From Conoideocrella luteorostrata (lineage: Eukaryota > Ascomycota > Sordariomycetes > Hypocreales > Clavicipitaceae): DNA of 56,732 nt. The stretch is from the NCBI GenBank assembly GCA_032433595.1, contig JASWJB010000291.1:1-56732 (forward strand), read 5' to 3'. Made by a program: the position numbers and the translations under genes. Within the stretch, counting starts at the first letter, position 1. The number at the start of each line of letters is the position of its first letter. Shown here piece after piece: positions 45,659 to 56,732 of the stretch. The notes under the pieces are model-generated. The model had not been told where the DNA came from. It saw nothing but the letters and a program-made list of their open reading frames with translations, and searched no databases.

Positions 45659-46481
45659 CTCGAATTATAGTGGAGGGGGGTGCCTCTGCGGTTGTCGTCG
45701 ACCCCCATCCAGGTTGCAGTAAACGTCTTTGGTGAGAAGTAATAATACTGGATCGCGGAAGGTATGAATTGGGGATTAAGAAAAAAGGCCATTGGATTCA
45801 GGGGGGCGGGGAAGGCTGTCTTGCGCTGCACAATATTAAAGATGGGCGCATTCCGAGCCTGATTTACATAGTAGGCTGACAGCGCCTGCGTTACCATTGA
45901 GGCTTCGAGCCTCGTTGAATCTTAGACCCTCACTCGATACCCTTGTAAGCTAAGATCGTCGCTACCGCTTGACCTGTCAGTCTAAACCGTCGTTAAATCT
46001 TGCAATGCTACACTGGCTGCGCCGCCCCGCTGGCAAGGGGTAAGCAGCTTCCCTAATTCGTCGTTTCTTGGTGGGATTCTGTTATGAGATGACGGCAACC
46101 TGCTACACACCACGTTTCTTCCCACCAAGTTGCCATTTAGGGCTGCGCAAGCCCACGCTGCAGGGACGTTGGTCGCTGTGCTTGCCGAAGCCACCGTATG
46201 TGCTTAGTCGTAGGTGACGACTCTAAGCTTAGGTGACTAGGGAAAACATATTGATTTTGGGGGGTTAATGTTCACCTTGTGTGCGAATATCGAATAATAA
46301 TAAACGTTCGTAGTCGCGTCCCTGGTCTGAGTGTTGCCTGTGCCTCGGTATAGAATCGGTGAGAGCATTATATATAAGTAATCAAGTAGAATAATTCCAA
46401 AATGTTTCTGATGTCTATAGACGTTATTCATTAAGACATTCTGTATCCTTCACAAAGCAGAAACACACATCACATAGCACA
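45659..46481. other. Intergenic DNA between divergent DUF3176 gene and oxidoreductase relic
   Basis: This should include the DUF3176 promoter. Minus frames at 45583-45897, 45982-46194 and 46237-46431 lack family features. No repeat or RNA gene is recognised. Confidence 0.4.
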
Positions 46482-47084
46482 ATGACAGGGTTAGACAAGC
46501 TGTACGATGTCATCATCGCCGGCACCGGCCCCGTTGGCATGATGCTCGCCTCCAAGCTCAGCTTCGCCGGCGCTTTAGTTCTTGTCATTGAACGCGATCC
46601 TAGCCGCGTCCTGCTCGCCGGCGACGCCGCGCATATTTACTCGCTGCTCGGCGCCCAGGGCCTAAACCTCAGCCTCGGTGACGCTATAAACCTAGGCTGG
46701 AAGCTCGCCGCCACCGTTCGCTAGGAGCTTATGGCCGCCTACACCGGCACGTTGGCGCCTCTCGACACCACCCTCATCGATAGCTATGAGAACGAGCGCC
46801 ATCCCCTAGCCGCCTGGGTGCTCAAGTAGACGCGCGCCTAGGTCACCACGCTACAGCCCGATATTTTCGGTCGCGCGGTGCTCAATCTCACGCAGGACCT
46901 GCTCAACACCGACGGCGGCATAAACCTCGTCATCAGCCGCGTATGGGGCCTCGCGCAGCGCTACGTCCTCGGCAAGGGCGGCGTCTACGGACACGAGCTG
47001 GTCGGCGCCAGCGTTCCCGATTTCGAGTTCCTCGATGGCAGCCGCTTGGGTGATAGGATGGGTTTTGGTGTAAAATTGAAATAA
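46482..47084 (+). pseudogene. FAD-dependent aromatic monooxygenase relic with internal deletion and stops
   Basis: The start is intact and gives the FAD-binding Rossmann motif ([11 protein letters not shown], residues 9-19). After V-I-E-R-D-P-S-R (about 43) the frame jumps straight to V-L-L-A-G-D-A-A-H and [13 protein letters not shown], the second FAD motif. In complete PheA/TetX-type hydroxylases that motif lies more than 200 residues further on, so roughly 700 bp of the substrate-binding region are gone. Three in-frame TAG stops follow (46722-46724, 46827-46829, 46839-46841), at least one in a place where the family has Trp. The remainder reaches the start of the C-terminal thioredoxin-like region and stops at 47082-47084. 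The stops fit C-to-T or G-to-A change. It cannot be functional. Confidence 0.85.
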
Positions 47085-47847
47085 CTAACTTTTTGTGGGG
47101 GACTGTATAAGCTCCATACCAAGCGTTGCGCCGACGCAATTTTCATTTACATCATTTTCCTCCGCCGTACTCATCGTAGAGATGTGGCGAAAATGTTGTC
47201 CACTGCAGCCTGGGGCGACAGCTTGTACGGGGTCGGAAATGATAGGATTTCCGCCGAGCTGTTTTCCATTTCAGGCACGCGATCAGCGAAAATCACAGCC
47301 GGTTTTTGAATGCTCGTAGTATCTTCTTGGCTCTCAACCGCACCATTTCTTTCGCTCCTTCGGCCCGGTCGGGCAACGGCGTATACATGTAACGTAATGG
47401 GTCGTACGGCGTTTAAGACGGCGAATTGATCGGTTTAAACCCGGGCACCTTTGCGGTCTTGCATTCTGAAGAAGGTTGCAAGTCAACCGGGGCCGCCTCA
47501 TCTTTTTTGTCGGTACTCAGTAGAGTTTCATTGGCTAGAAGCGAATTTAAGTGAGTTCCCACGCACCTTGTCCTGGTCAGCTTTAGCGCCAACCCAAGTT
47601 TAGCTTCTATTCAGGCTCCACTCTACAGCCACTGCCGCCACTGTAAAGGCAGCCTAGTGACGCGGAGATGTTGGTGTAAAGGCAACTTCGTTTACACACC
47701 CTTGTATAAGACATATCACCTTATGACATTAGGTATAAAAACAACTTAGAATGCTTATTAAAATTATATTAATCTAGTCTTAACTCGAAACGCTTTTCTG
47801 TTCAAGCGTAGGTATACCACACTACAACTTAGCCTCTTAAAAGGCTT
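47085..47847. other. Right edge of the gene island, no gene seen
   Basis: Ordinary composition gives way to AT-rich sequence at about 47700-47850. A partial repeat of GTAAAGGCA words occurs near 47643 and 47676, and a short inverted pair (GTAAAGGCAACTTCGTTTAC) lies at 47676-47695. No gene or RNA is recognised. Confidence 0.4.
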
Positions 47848-49424
47848 ATGTTATGTCCTAGACCGCCATGGTCTAGGAATTTTCCTAAGGGCTCTATACT
47901 TCCGTGTTTGTAACAGTATCATTAGTGTTAATTAAAGCGTAGGTCTGTAGAACCTATTTATTAAAGGGATCCTCCTTTAGGTCCTATTCTTCTATATATT
48001 TTAGCTAGCTCTCTGTATTACTACTAAAGTAGTAATTATAAATAGCTTCTTTACTAAGCCTCTTATAGGTAAAGGCCCTTAGGCAAGTTACTATATATAC
48101 CTAAATAAGGATTATAAGGGCTAGCTATATATATTAGCGCTTATCTAGGAATACTAATATATTATATACCTAATAATAGTATAGGATAAAATAGATGTTA
48201 TTAATATCTATTATTAGTTTTTCTTTAACTAAGTGTTATAAACGAAGAGTCTAAAGTGGCCTAGGGCGGCCTAGAATAGCAACTAGGCAGGGAGCCTATA
48301 AGGCGTTCTAATTAAGAAGATAAGTTATATAACCTATATAATTAGTAGGTTTATTAAGCTAGCGCTTAGTAAAGCTACTAATTATAAGTATTAAAAATTA
48401 ATTATAAAAAACTAATCTTAAGAATATAATAAAAAAAGAAATTAATATAAAAAGATAAAAAGGGTTATAATTAATTTAAATAATTTAAATCTTTATTAAT
48501 TAATTTAAATAATAGTTTTATTATTAAGAGTTTTACTCTTAATAATACTTATATATAATATTACTTATTACTACCTTATAACTTTAACTTAACTTATTAT
48601 CTAAGAAATAGACTTATTATAACTTAGAGATAAGTTATTATTATATTTTAATTAATCTTATTTAGTAAGTTACTTTAAAACCTTAAATAGTATTAATCTT
48701 TATAATATCTACTAATGGTAGAAATACTACTAACCTTATATAAATAATATAGTAAATAAATGTTAAAGCTAGAATAAAGAGCACTCACGCTATAAGAAAT
48801 TTATTTCCTTATAAAAGCGTACGCTATAACTATCTATATAATATAGTATATAATATAAATTATATACTATAAAATAGAGAAAAATTCTAGCATTATAATG
48901 CATATTATTTTATTATAAATATATAAGATTTTAAAGAGATATAAAAGGTTAAAGAATTAACTAATAAAATTCAAATAGCTAATCTACTTATAGAATAGCA
49001 TTTTTACTATTCTAGAATTAGATTAGTATTCTAGGCTATACTATTCTAGTAATAGCTATAGAATCTAATGGAATTCTAAGGAAAATCTGCTTAGAAATCC
49101 TGCTTAGAAATACACATAAATCTCTGGAATTGTATTTCTAAGCATTACAAATCCAATATACTATACTATGTTAATATTAGTATAAATATACTATACTAAA
49201 TTAGTACTAGTATAGATTTCTATGGAATTTAATCGAATTCTGTAAATTTTACTATAAAATTAGCGCTTCTCTTATTATTATAGCTAGAGATTTCTAGTAA
49301 CCTAATAACAACTTCTCTACTTATTATTTATTATTATATCCACTATTATAAAAATACCCACTTTTATTTTATAATTAACCAATTAGGATTAACCTACTTC
49401 TACTGCGCCTAAAATCGCTTACAA
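47848..49424. repeat. Moderately mutated repeat DNA
   Basis: A TGTTATGTCC word near 47850 is followed by CTAGACCGCCATGGTCTAGG, a near-perfect palindrome, so an LTR or other element end may start here. I found no second copy in the window to prove it. The sequence keeps CA and TG steps, so RIP is weaker than in the flanking blocks. Short self-repeats around GAATTCTA, TATTCTAG and GCTTAGAAAT occur at 48990-49150. All frames are short. Confidence 0.4.
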
Positions 49425-52400
49425 ATAGTAAGCTATAGCTATAAGGAATCTAATATTAAGCTAATTAAATATAGCTTTTTAAATATTAAATATAAACTTT
49501 AAATCCTTATTACTAATAATTTATTATAGTATACCTTAGTTAAATAAGTATAACCCTTTAAGTAGTAAAGCTACTTATAATTCCGCTAAATATATTATAT
49601 AGCTTACTAGAAGTATTATATATTTTAAGAATATATAATTTATAAGGCATAGTATATTAAGGGCTAAGTATTCTAGTATTACCTATATTATGCCTTTAGC
49701 CTTAATCTTAGGTAAATCTATAATAAAGTTAAGTAATACTATATAAAATAAAGTAAGATTTACCTATATAAATTAGAGTTCCCTTAGTAGCTTTTACTTA
49801 TTAATTATATTTTCTTTATATATTATATAATAAGTTATAAATTCCTAAATTTAATTACTTATTTATAGAATATTAACTAACTATAATTCTATTACTATAT
49901 AGGTAATTCTAAAGTAATATTAATTATTATAGATTACCTTTAAGATAGTTTTAATTATTAAGCTTAGGATATATAATTTATATATTTTATTAATTATAAT
50001 ATAATAAAGTAAGCTATCCTTACGTAGATTCTATTTATATAATAGTATTTTTAGTCTTTTTGTATTTCCTTATATATATTATTTTTCCTAGAATACTTTA
50101 ATTATAGCTATAATTTAGCTAAGTTTAGCGTTATATTTATAGCCTTTAGTAATCCTTGCTTTAAATCCCTTATTAATTACTACTATACTTATTATTTTAT
50201 TAGAAAAATATATATTTATATTAAGCTTATTAAATTAACTTTCTTTTATAACTTATTTATAGCTAAAATTAATAAGGAGTTATAATAATATATTAGGTAT
50301 TATATTAAGTATTCCTAGAATATAAAAAATCTTAAGGTTAAATTAAAATAAGTAATTAAAGACTTTAGTAAGTTTAAGGTTAGCTTTATTAAGGTTTATA
50401 GTATTTAAAGAGGTATATTTAATAATACCTTTAGCTAGTAAGTAATCTATAATAATATTAATAATTAGCTAGTTTAATTAAACTATTTTTTTAAGTTTTT
50501 TAATACTTTATGCTATTATAGTTACCTTTATTTCTATAGATTTATATTATTTTTTAATAACTAAGGTTAACCTTAAAAGAAATAAAATTAGCTTTAATTT
50601 CTTAGGTTTAATATTTTTTCTTAGTATATTAGTTTTATTTTATTTCTTATATAATTAAAATATATATAAGCTAAACCCTTCTTTATAAGTATTAATTTTA
50701 AGGAAAAGTAGTTTTTTTAAATTATAATAATATAAAATAAGTTTTTTATTAAGTAATATTTTTATTTCTTAAAAAGCCTAAATCTCTTTCTTATTAAGTA
50801 TAAATATTATTTATTATATTTTTTATTTTCTTATAAGTTTAAAGAGTTTTATAAGAGTGCTTTTTTTTTTTAAGCTTATTATAAAAGCTATGTTTTTTGC
50901 TTTTAAAGAGGTTAAATTTATAAATTAAACTAAGGGATTTCTTTTTATAAGAATTTAGCTATTTTAATAAAGGTTTTAAGTAATAATAAGTTATTTAGGA
51001 ATTTTATTTTATTAAAAGCCTTAATTTAGTTTAGTGTATTAATAATTCCTTTATTATTTATAATAAAACCTAATAATTAAATAGCAAAATAACTAATAAA
51101 TAACTTTTTAGCTTTAATTATTAGTTTATTTTCTTTAATAATATAAAGAATTACTATAAAATACTTAAGATAGTTCTCTAAACTATTAGAAAAAATAATT
51201 ATATTATTAATATAAATATATATAAAGTCCTTATAGTCTTTAAATAGCTAGTTTATATATTATTAAGTATAAGCTAGTGTGTTCTTAAACCCTATAAAGG
51301 CTATATTTAATACTTTAAGGCCTTTTTTTAATATTATAATTATTTTATTTTAATATACTTAAAAAATAAGTAATTAATAAAAGAAACTAAATCTATTAAA
51401 CATAGAATAATACTTTTTACTATAAGTATTTCTTATAATATTAGATTAGTTTAGTAAAGGGTAAATATTAAGTATTATTAAGCTATTTATAAGTCTTATA
51501 TTAATAATAACTCTTTCTTTTATTAAGTTACCTTTGCCTTTTTATATAATAAATACTAGGTAAGTAATTAACACTAAGTTATTTAAATATAATATTTTTC
51601 TATTTATATATAGCTTATTATAGACTTTATTTAGTTTTTAATAATCTTTAACGCTAAGAGGGTAAGGTTAAATTATTTTATATTAGTTTTACTATTTTTC
51701 TATAAAGTTAATTCTTATTTCTTAGTTTTTTAGTATAAGGATAATACCTTTATTATAATAAATATTAAATTTATTACTTAAAGCCTTAAATTAAGCTATA
51801 GTATTATTATTAATTATTATAATATAAACGCTATATTAGTTAAGGGTATATATAATATCTTTAGGGTAGGATATTCTATATAATAAGAGGCTATAATTAA
51901 TATCTTAAGAGTTTAGTTTATTCTCTTTATTATTAGTGTTCTCTTTTGCTTATTTTGCCTCTTTAGTAAAAATATTCTTTATAAAATATATAGTATAAGC
52001 GCTAATATCCTTAATTTTTTAGCTAGTTTTAAATAGCTATATATTTTTAAGGAGAGCTATTTTTTAACCTTTTATAATTTTAAGGGTTTTGCTTATTTTA
52101 TTATAAGTAATAAGGGTTTTATTACTATTTTTTTCTATAATTATGTTTACTATATTATTAATAACGCTATAAGCATAGAGTATATTAGTAATAGCTTTAT
52201 AGTTTAATTCCTTCTAAGTTATAGGTATTATTATGCTTTATTTAAGTAAAACCTTTATTATATATATTACTATAACCTTTTTATATAGAATATACTTAGG
52301 TTATTTAAATATTTTAGCTTTAATAAATATATTATATATAAAGCAAAAAATAACTTATAAGTAAATAAAGTTAATTTTTGCTTTATATTTATATAAAAAG

Positions 52401-55400
52401 TTAGTTCTTAATAGTAATTTTAGGCCTAAATCCTATATTATATTTGCTATTATTATAAAGTAACTAGTAATTTTTATTCCTTATATAATTCTAGGTATAT
52501 AAAAGTTAAAGGTTACTATTTCTATAATAATAAATATTAACTATACCCTTTTTATTAGTTTAGGCTTTTATTTCCCTTATTTAATATTAATTTTATACTA
52601 AAGAAGCTAGTTTTTATTAGCTAAAATAGTAAAAGTTTTTATATTTAAGTAAATAATATAGGTATCCCCTTTATTATAAAACCTAAGTAGTACTTATAAG
52701 TAGGAATTTATAGTTTAGTAACTAATCTTTACCTCCTATAGTTAAGGTATAGCTTTTATTACTTATCCTTTAATTAATTTAAAAACACTATATATTCTTA
52801 GTTAAATAATAGTATTTTTATTACTAAAATACACTTACTTAACCTTTTTCTTATAAGGTTTTATAAAATAAGCCTTAGTAAAGTTAGTTTTATTACTTAA
52901 CTTATTATTACTATTTAAATTATTATATTTCTTTTCTTCTTTAATAAGAGAGTATTCTTTAGCTTTTAAGTAAGCTTTATATATTTTATAGTTAAAATTA
53001 TTTTTATATACTATAATATATATATATAAAGAGTTTTAGCTTTATAGCTAATACTATTAATAAAATCTTTATACCTATAGTTAGTCTTAGCTTTATTAGT
53101 TTTATTAATACTAAGGCTAATTCTTATAGTATTTATTTTATTTTAATTAAGAGTTATTATTCTTATTAATCTCTTTTATTAGTAGCCTTAGTAAATCCTT
53201 TTATTATTTAGCTTATTTTAGCTAACTTAGTAATAGCTATTACTAATTCTAGGGTAGCTATAGCTATTTATAAAACCTTAAGTTCTTACTATAAAAGTCT
53301 TAATTTTAATAGTAATTTTAGTACCTTAAACTAAGTCTTTAATTATAATTATTATTATATTAATTCTTATAGTTTTAATAAAGTTAATCTTAGTTTTAAC
53401 TAAAGTATAGCTTATTTTAGTGTGTATTAATTTAACTATCCCTTTCTTAGTTATTATTAAAGTTATTAATAATATAATAAGCTTTAGTAAGTCTAGCGCT
53501 TTTTCCTACCTTATTAAGGTCTCTTTTAGATTTAATTATTTTCTATAAGTCTTATTTTTTATCTTTAATTATAGTAATATATTTTAATTTATTATTTTCT
53601 ATAGTTAGTTTTAGATATTAAATATATAATTTTAGATTAAGCTTTTATTAAAGTTAAACTAATAGCTACTTATTAGTTTATTTCTTATTTACTTTAGTAT
53701 ATTAAAATACCTTAAATATAAAATCTTATAAAAAAGTATTACTTATTATATTTTCCTTAGTAAATTTAGCTTTATTTAATTAATTAATAGCTTTTTTTAT
53801 TAATATATTAAACTCTTTTCTTATAGTATTAAATATAATAAATATAGAGTTAAAAATATATTTCTTTTTTACTTTATTAAGGTATTAATAATACTAAATA
53901 AGGGCTTTTCCTTTAAATAAGTTCTAAGTATAAAGCTTAATAAATATTTATTTATTAAAACTAGCTTAATTTAAGTAGTTTTAAACTACTTAGATTTATA
54001 ATTTAATATTATAGAAAATAACTTATTGCCTTTTATATATAATAAAGGCTTAATTATTATTATTTTATTTTATTTTAGGATAAAAGTATTTTATATTTAC
54101 TATTTTTTATATTAAATTTATTAAGGTTAGTAATAACCTCTCTTAATATAAAAAAGGTCTCTTAAATAGTAAATATTAATAATAGTTTAGGTTTAATAAT
54201 AGTTAGCTTTATTTTAAACTAAGGCTATAGCTATTACTTAGTTAATTTTATTTTAGTATAAAAGGGAATTAAGAGTTTATAAGTTAAGGTCTCTATAGTC
54301 CTTAAAAGTTTCCTTATTATAAATATAGTTAGCTTAGTATTAGCGCTATTAAAGTAGTATAGTATTAACTATATAGGTTCTTACTATTAAAGCGTAGGAA
54401 CTATATTAAAGAGTTTTATAAATTACCTCTTAGTATTAGTCTTAGTCCCTATAGTCTTAGTATTTAGTATTATAGTAAATAAGGCTATATTTATCTTAGC
54501 TAGGGTAAGTATTAGCTTAAGTAAAAGTTTTCTTTAAATAAAAACTAAGTATAGCTATATAAGTTATAATATTAAATTAGTAAATTAAGCTATTAGTTTT
54601 ACTTTTCTTAGAGTAATAGTTAGCCTTTTTTATTTAAAGCCTTAAAAATTATAGCTTTTAAATTTAAAGCTAAATTCTATTATTATTTATTTTAATTAAG
54701 GGTTAGTTAAGGTAGTCTTATTAATAGCTTTATAGTTTCCTAAGATCTAGTTAACTTATTAAAGTTTAAGTCTATTTCCTAAGTTTCTAATAAAGGGTTC
54801 CTTAGCTAGGTAAATAGAATTAACCCTTATAATTTATATATAAATAAGAATATTATATTAATAAATAATCCTAAAGTAAGGTTTAAGTAGTAAAGTTTTT
54901 CTCTTAAAATAATAAGGTTTTTTCCTTTCCTTAGTCCTTAGTAATCCTTAGGTTCTTATTAGTTTTTACTTTTTAGTTAAGAAATAAGTTCTTATTAAGT
55001 GCTATATAGATTTATTTATTATAAAGCTATTTTTTTTTTATTACTTAAGGCATAAATTAAGTACTTACTCTTAAAAAGTAATCCTACTTCTCTTGCTTTA
55101 TAGATAATAAATTTAGTACTTTTTTAAGTAATTATTAGTTTAGTTAAGTTAATAATACTTTAGTAATATAAATATAATTTTTTATAAATAGTTTTACTTT
55201 ACTAAAAAATACTAAAATTATTATATTTTTAATAAAATAGCTTAGTAAGGTTATTAATTATAATAGTGTTTTATAATCTTTATCTTTTATAAGTAAAATC
55301 TAGATTTAACTATAAAAAGCTCTAAAGCTCCTAGATTATAGTAAGTTCTAATAGGGTAAGTGTTTTAGTTAAAACACCTAATTAGTATTAATCTCTAAGC

Positions 55401-55757
55401 TAGTTAGTCTTAGATATTAATATATTAAAATTAAAATAAGGCTCTTTAAAGGTAGTATATTAAGAGTAATTACTACTACTTATTATATACTAGTTCTAGT
55501 ATATTATATACTAGATATAGCTAGTAAGTTACTAAACATAACACATTAATTATCTATATTAGCTATAATATTAGTATTATTAGTATTTAGGTAAAAGAAA
55601 GCAAAATAAAGCAATAATAAGTTAGATCTTAAATAGTTATAAGGTAGTTATTAATTCTATTTACTAACAGGCAAGATTTAACCTTTTATAAGTCGAATCT
55701 GTTACGTGAGTAACTAGTACAGCCTATGTTAGGTCTAGCTATCTATTCTACGCAACA
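49425..55757 (-). mobile_element. Element B copy 2, truncated at its 3' end
   Basis: The stretch matches 11528-17854 collinearly (6333 against 6327 bp), starting at the shared word AGCTATAGCTATAAGGAAT and ending with the same LTR. Differences are mainly C/T and G/A. In minus orientation it holds the 5' LTR, gag, and pol through the reverse transcriptase box (minus strand, about 51185-51226, again with N-N in place of D-D). It lacks the end of integrase and the 3' LTR. All frames are broken by stops. It is less eroded than copy 1: many sites that are T or A in copy 1 are still C or G here. Confidence 0.8.
55481..55757 (-). repeat. Element B copy 2 LTR
   Basis: This 277-bp LTR, the same length as 7307-7583 and 17578-17854, ends ...TTCTACGCAACA at the element boundary. 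Its outer 90 bp keep more C and G than its inner end, as in copy 1. Confidence 0.8.
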
Positions 55758-56732
55758 AGTATAGTAAAGCCCTTAAGATATTAAGAAAAAAAATTAATTA
55801 CTTTATAAAAAAGCTTAAAAATATTACTATTTATATTAATATTTATATAGGTTTTAAATAATTTAATACTTATAAAAATAATATTTAGTTTTATTTTTAA
55901 AAATTAATAAATAAAATTAATAAATTAATAATAATATAAAAAAAGCTAAAATTAGCTATAAAAAAAATAAAATTAAATAAAATATATATAATATTTAAAG
56001 AAATAACTAAGAATATATATTAACTTATAAAAATAATAAAAAAAAATATAAAAATAATATATATAAAGCTATAAAAATTAAAATAAAAGGTTATTTTACT
56101 AAAAAATAACTAAAAAAACTATATTTTTATTCTTAAAAATATATAAATAATAAAATAATAATAAATATTATTTTTCTTAGTATTAACCTTAATATTTTTA
56201 GCTTAGTTTTTAGTGTTTATAGCTTAAGCCTTAGTGCTCTTAAACTAATATTTAACTCTTTTAAGCTAAAGGTTACTATTTTTAACTATTATATTATAGT
56301 TTTTTACTAAGCTATTTATAATATTACCTTTTATGCTTTTACTAAGCTTTTTAAGAATAACTTTAGTATAAATAATACTAGCTTTAATACTATTAATATT
56401 AATATCCTTAAGAGTAATTTTAAGGCTAGCTAAACTAAGCATAACTTTTTTTACTTTTATTAATAAGCTTAATAATATAATAAAGGAATTTAATAATAAT
56501 AAGTTTAAGTCTCTTAAAAAGTATAATTAAAAAGAAAAATAAAAAAAATTATTTATTACTTAATTTTTATTAATTACTAAAAAAATACTATTTTTAGCTT
56601 AAAAATAAAAAAAAATAAAAAAAAAATTAATAATATTAATACTATAAACTAAGGTATTAATAAAGTAATTAAAGTTTAGTAATATAATTAAGAAAAAAAT
56701 AAAAAAAAATATAAAAAAAAAATATAAAAAAA
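55758..56732. repeat. RIP-degraded AT-rich DNA to the window end
   Basis: Extremely A/T-rich, with long A runs at the end, no open frame and no second copy in the window. The family is unknown. Confidence 0.6.

Noticed and set aside
1..56732. CRISPR arrays, tRNA and rRNA genes
   Set aside because: No regularly spaced identical repeats, no tRNA B-box with a matching acceptor stem and no rRNA-like conserved words were seen on either strand.

Overview
This window looks like part of the nuclear genome of a filamentous ascomycete (Pezizomycotina, probably Sordariomycetes; the order cannot be fixed from the sequence alone). The evidence is short GT-AG introns of 55-125 bp, fungal-only protein families (PNP-NACHT-ankyrin STAND protein, DUF3176, a gasdermin-like protein beside a subtilisin), and AT-rich blocks in which C and G have almost vanished. 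CpA/TpG is nearly absent in those blocks, which is the mark of repeat-induced point mutation (RIP).

Layout. (1) 1-23.2 kb: RIP-ruined repeat DNA with no live gene. It holds a nested pair of Ty3/gypsy-like retrotransposons, both in minus orientation. Outer element A spans 4207-21708 (266-bp LTRs, 5-bp target duplication). Inner element B spans 7307-17854 (277-bp LTRs, 5-bp target duplication) and is inserted inside A. Around A lie two inverted copies of a further repeat (C). (2) 23.2-47.8 kb: a gene island of normal composition. In order it holds a broken Fic/Doc gene (-), an intact PNP-NACHT-ankyrin NLR-like gene (-), a PAQR membrane receptor gene (+, 3 exons), a gene-poor stretch with a 286-bp Tc1/mariner deletion derivative, a DUF7580-like/subtilisin S8 protease gene (+, 5 exons), a gasdermin-like gene (-) converging on it, a zinc-finger/ankyrin gene (+, 3 exons), a frame-broken DUF3176 membrane-protein gene (-), and a deleted, stop-riddled FAD monooxygenase relic (+). 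(3) 47.8-56.7 kb: partly and then fully RIP-mutated repeats, including a second, truncated copy of element B (49425-55757).

How the parts may work together. The protease and gasdermin-like genes converge, with 89 bp between their stop codons. This is the arrangement known from the Podospora het-Q1/het-Q2 incompatibility system, in which a subtilisin cleaves a gasdermin-like protein to trigger cell death. An NLR-like STAND gene lies about 5 kb upstream, and a zinc-finger/ankyrin gene is divergent from the gasdermin gene. The island therefore reads as a candidate allorecognition or programmed-cell-death locus embedded in heterochromatin-like repeats. The protein-family calls come from motifs visible in the sequence; the functional link is inference.
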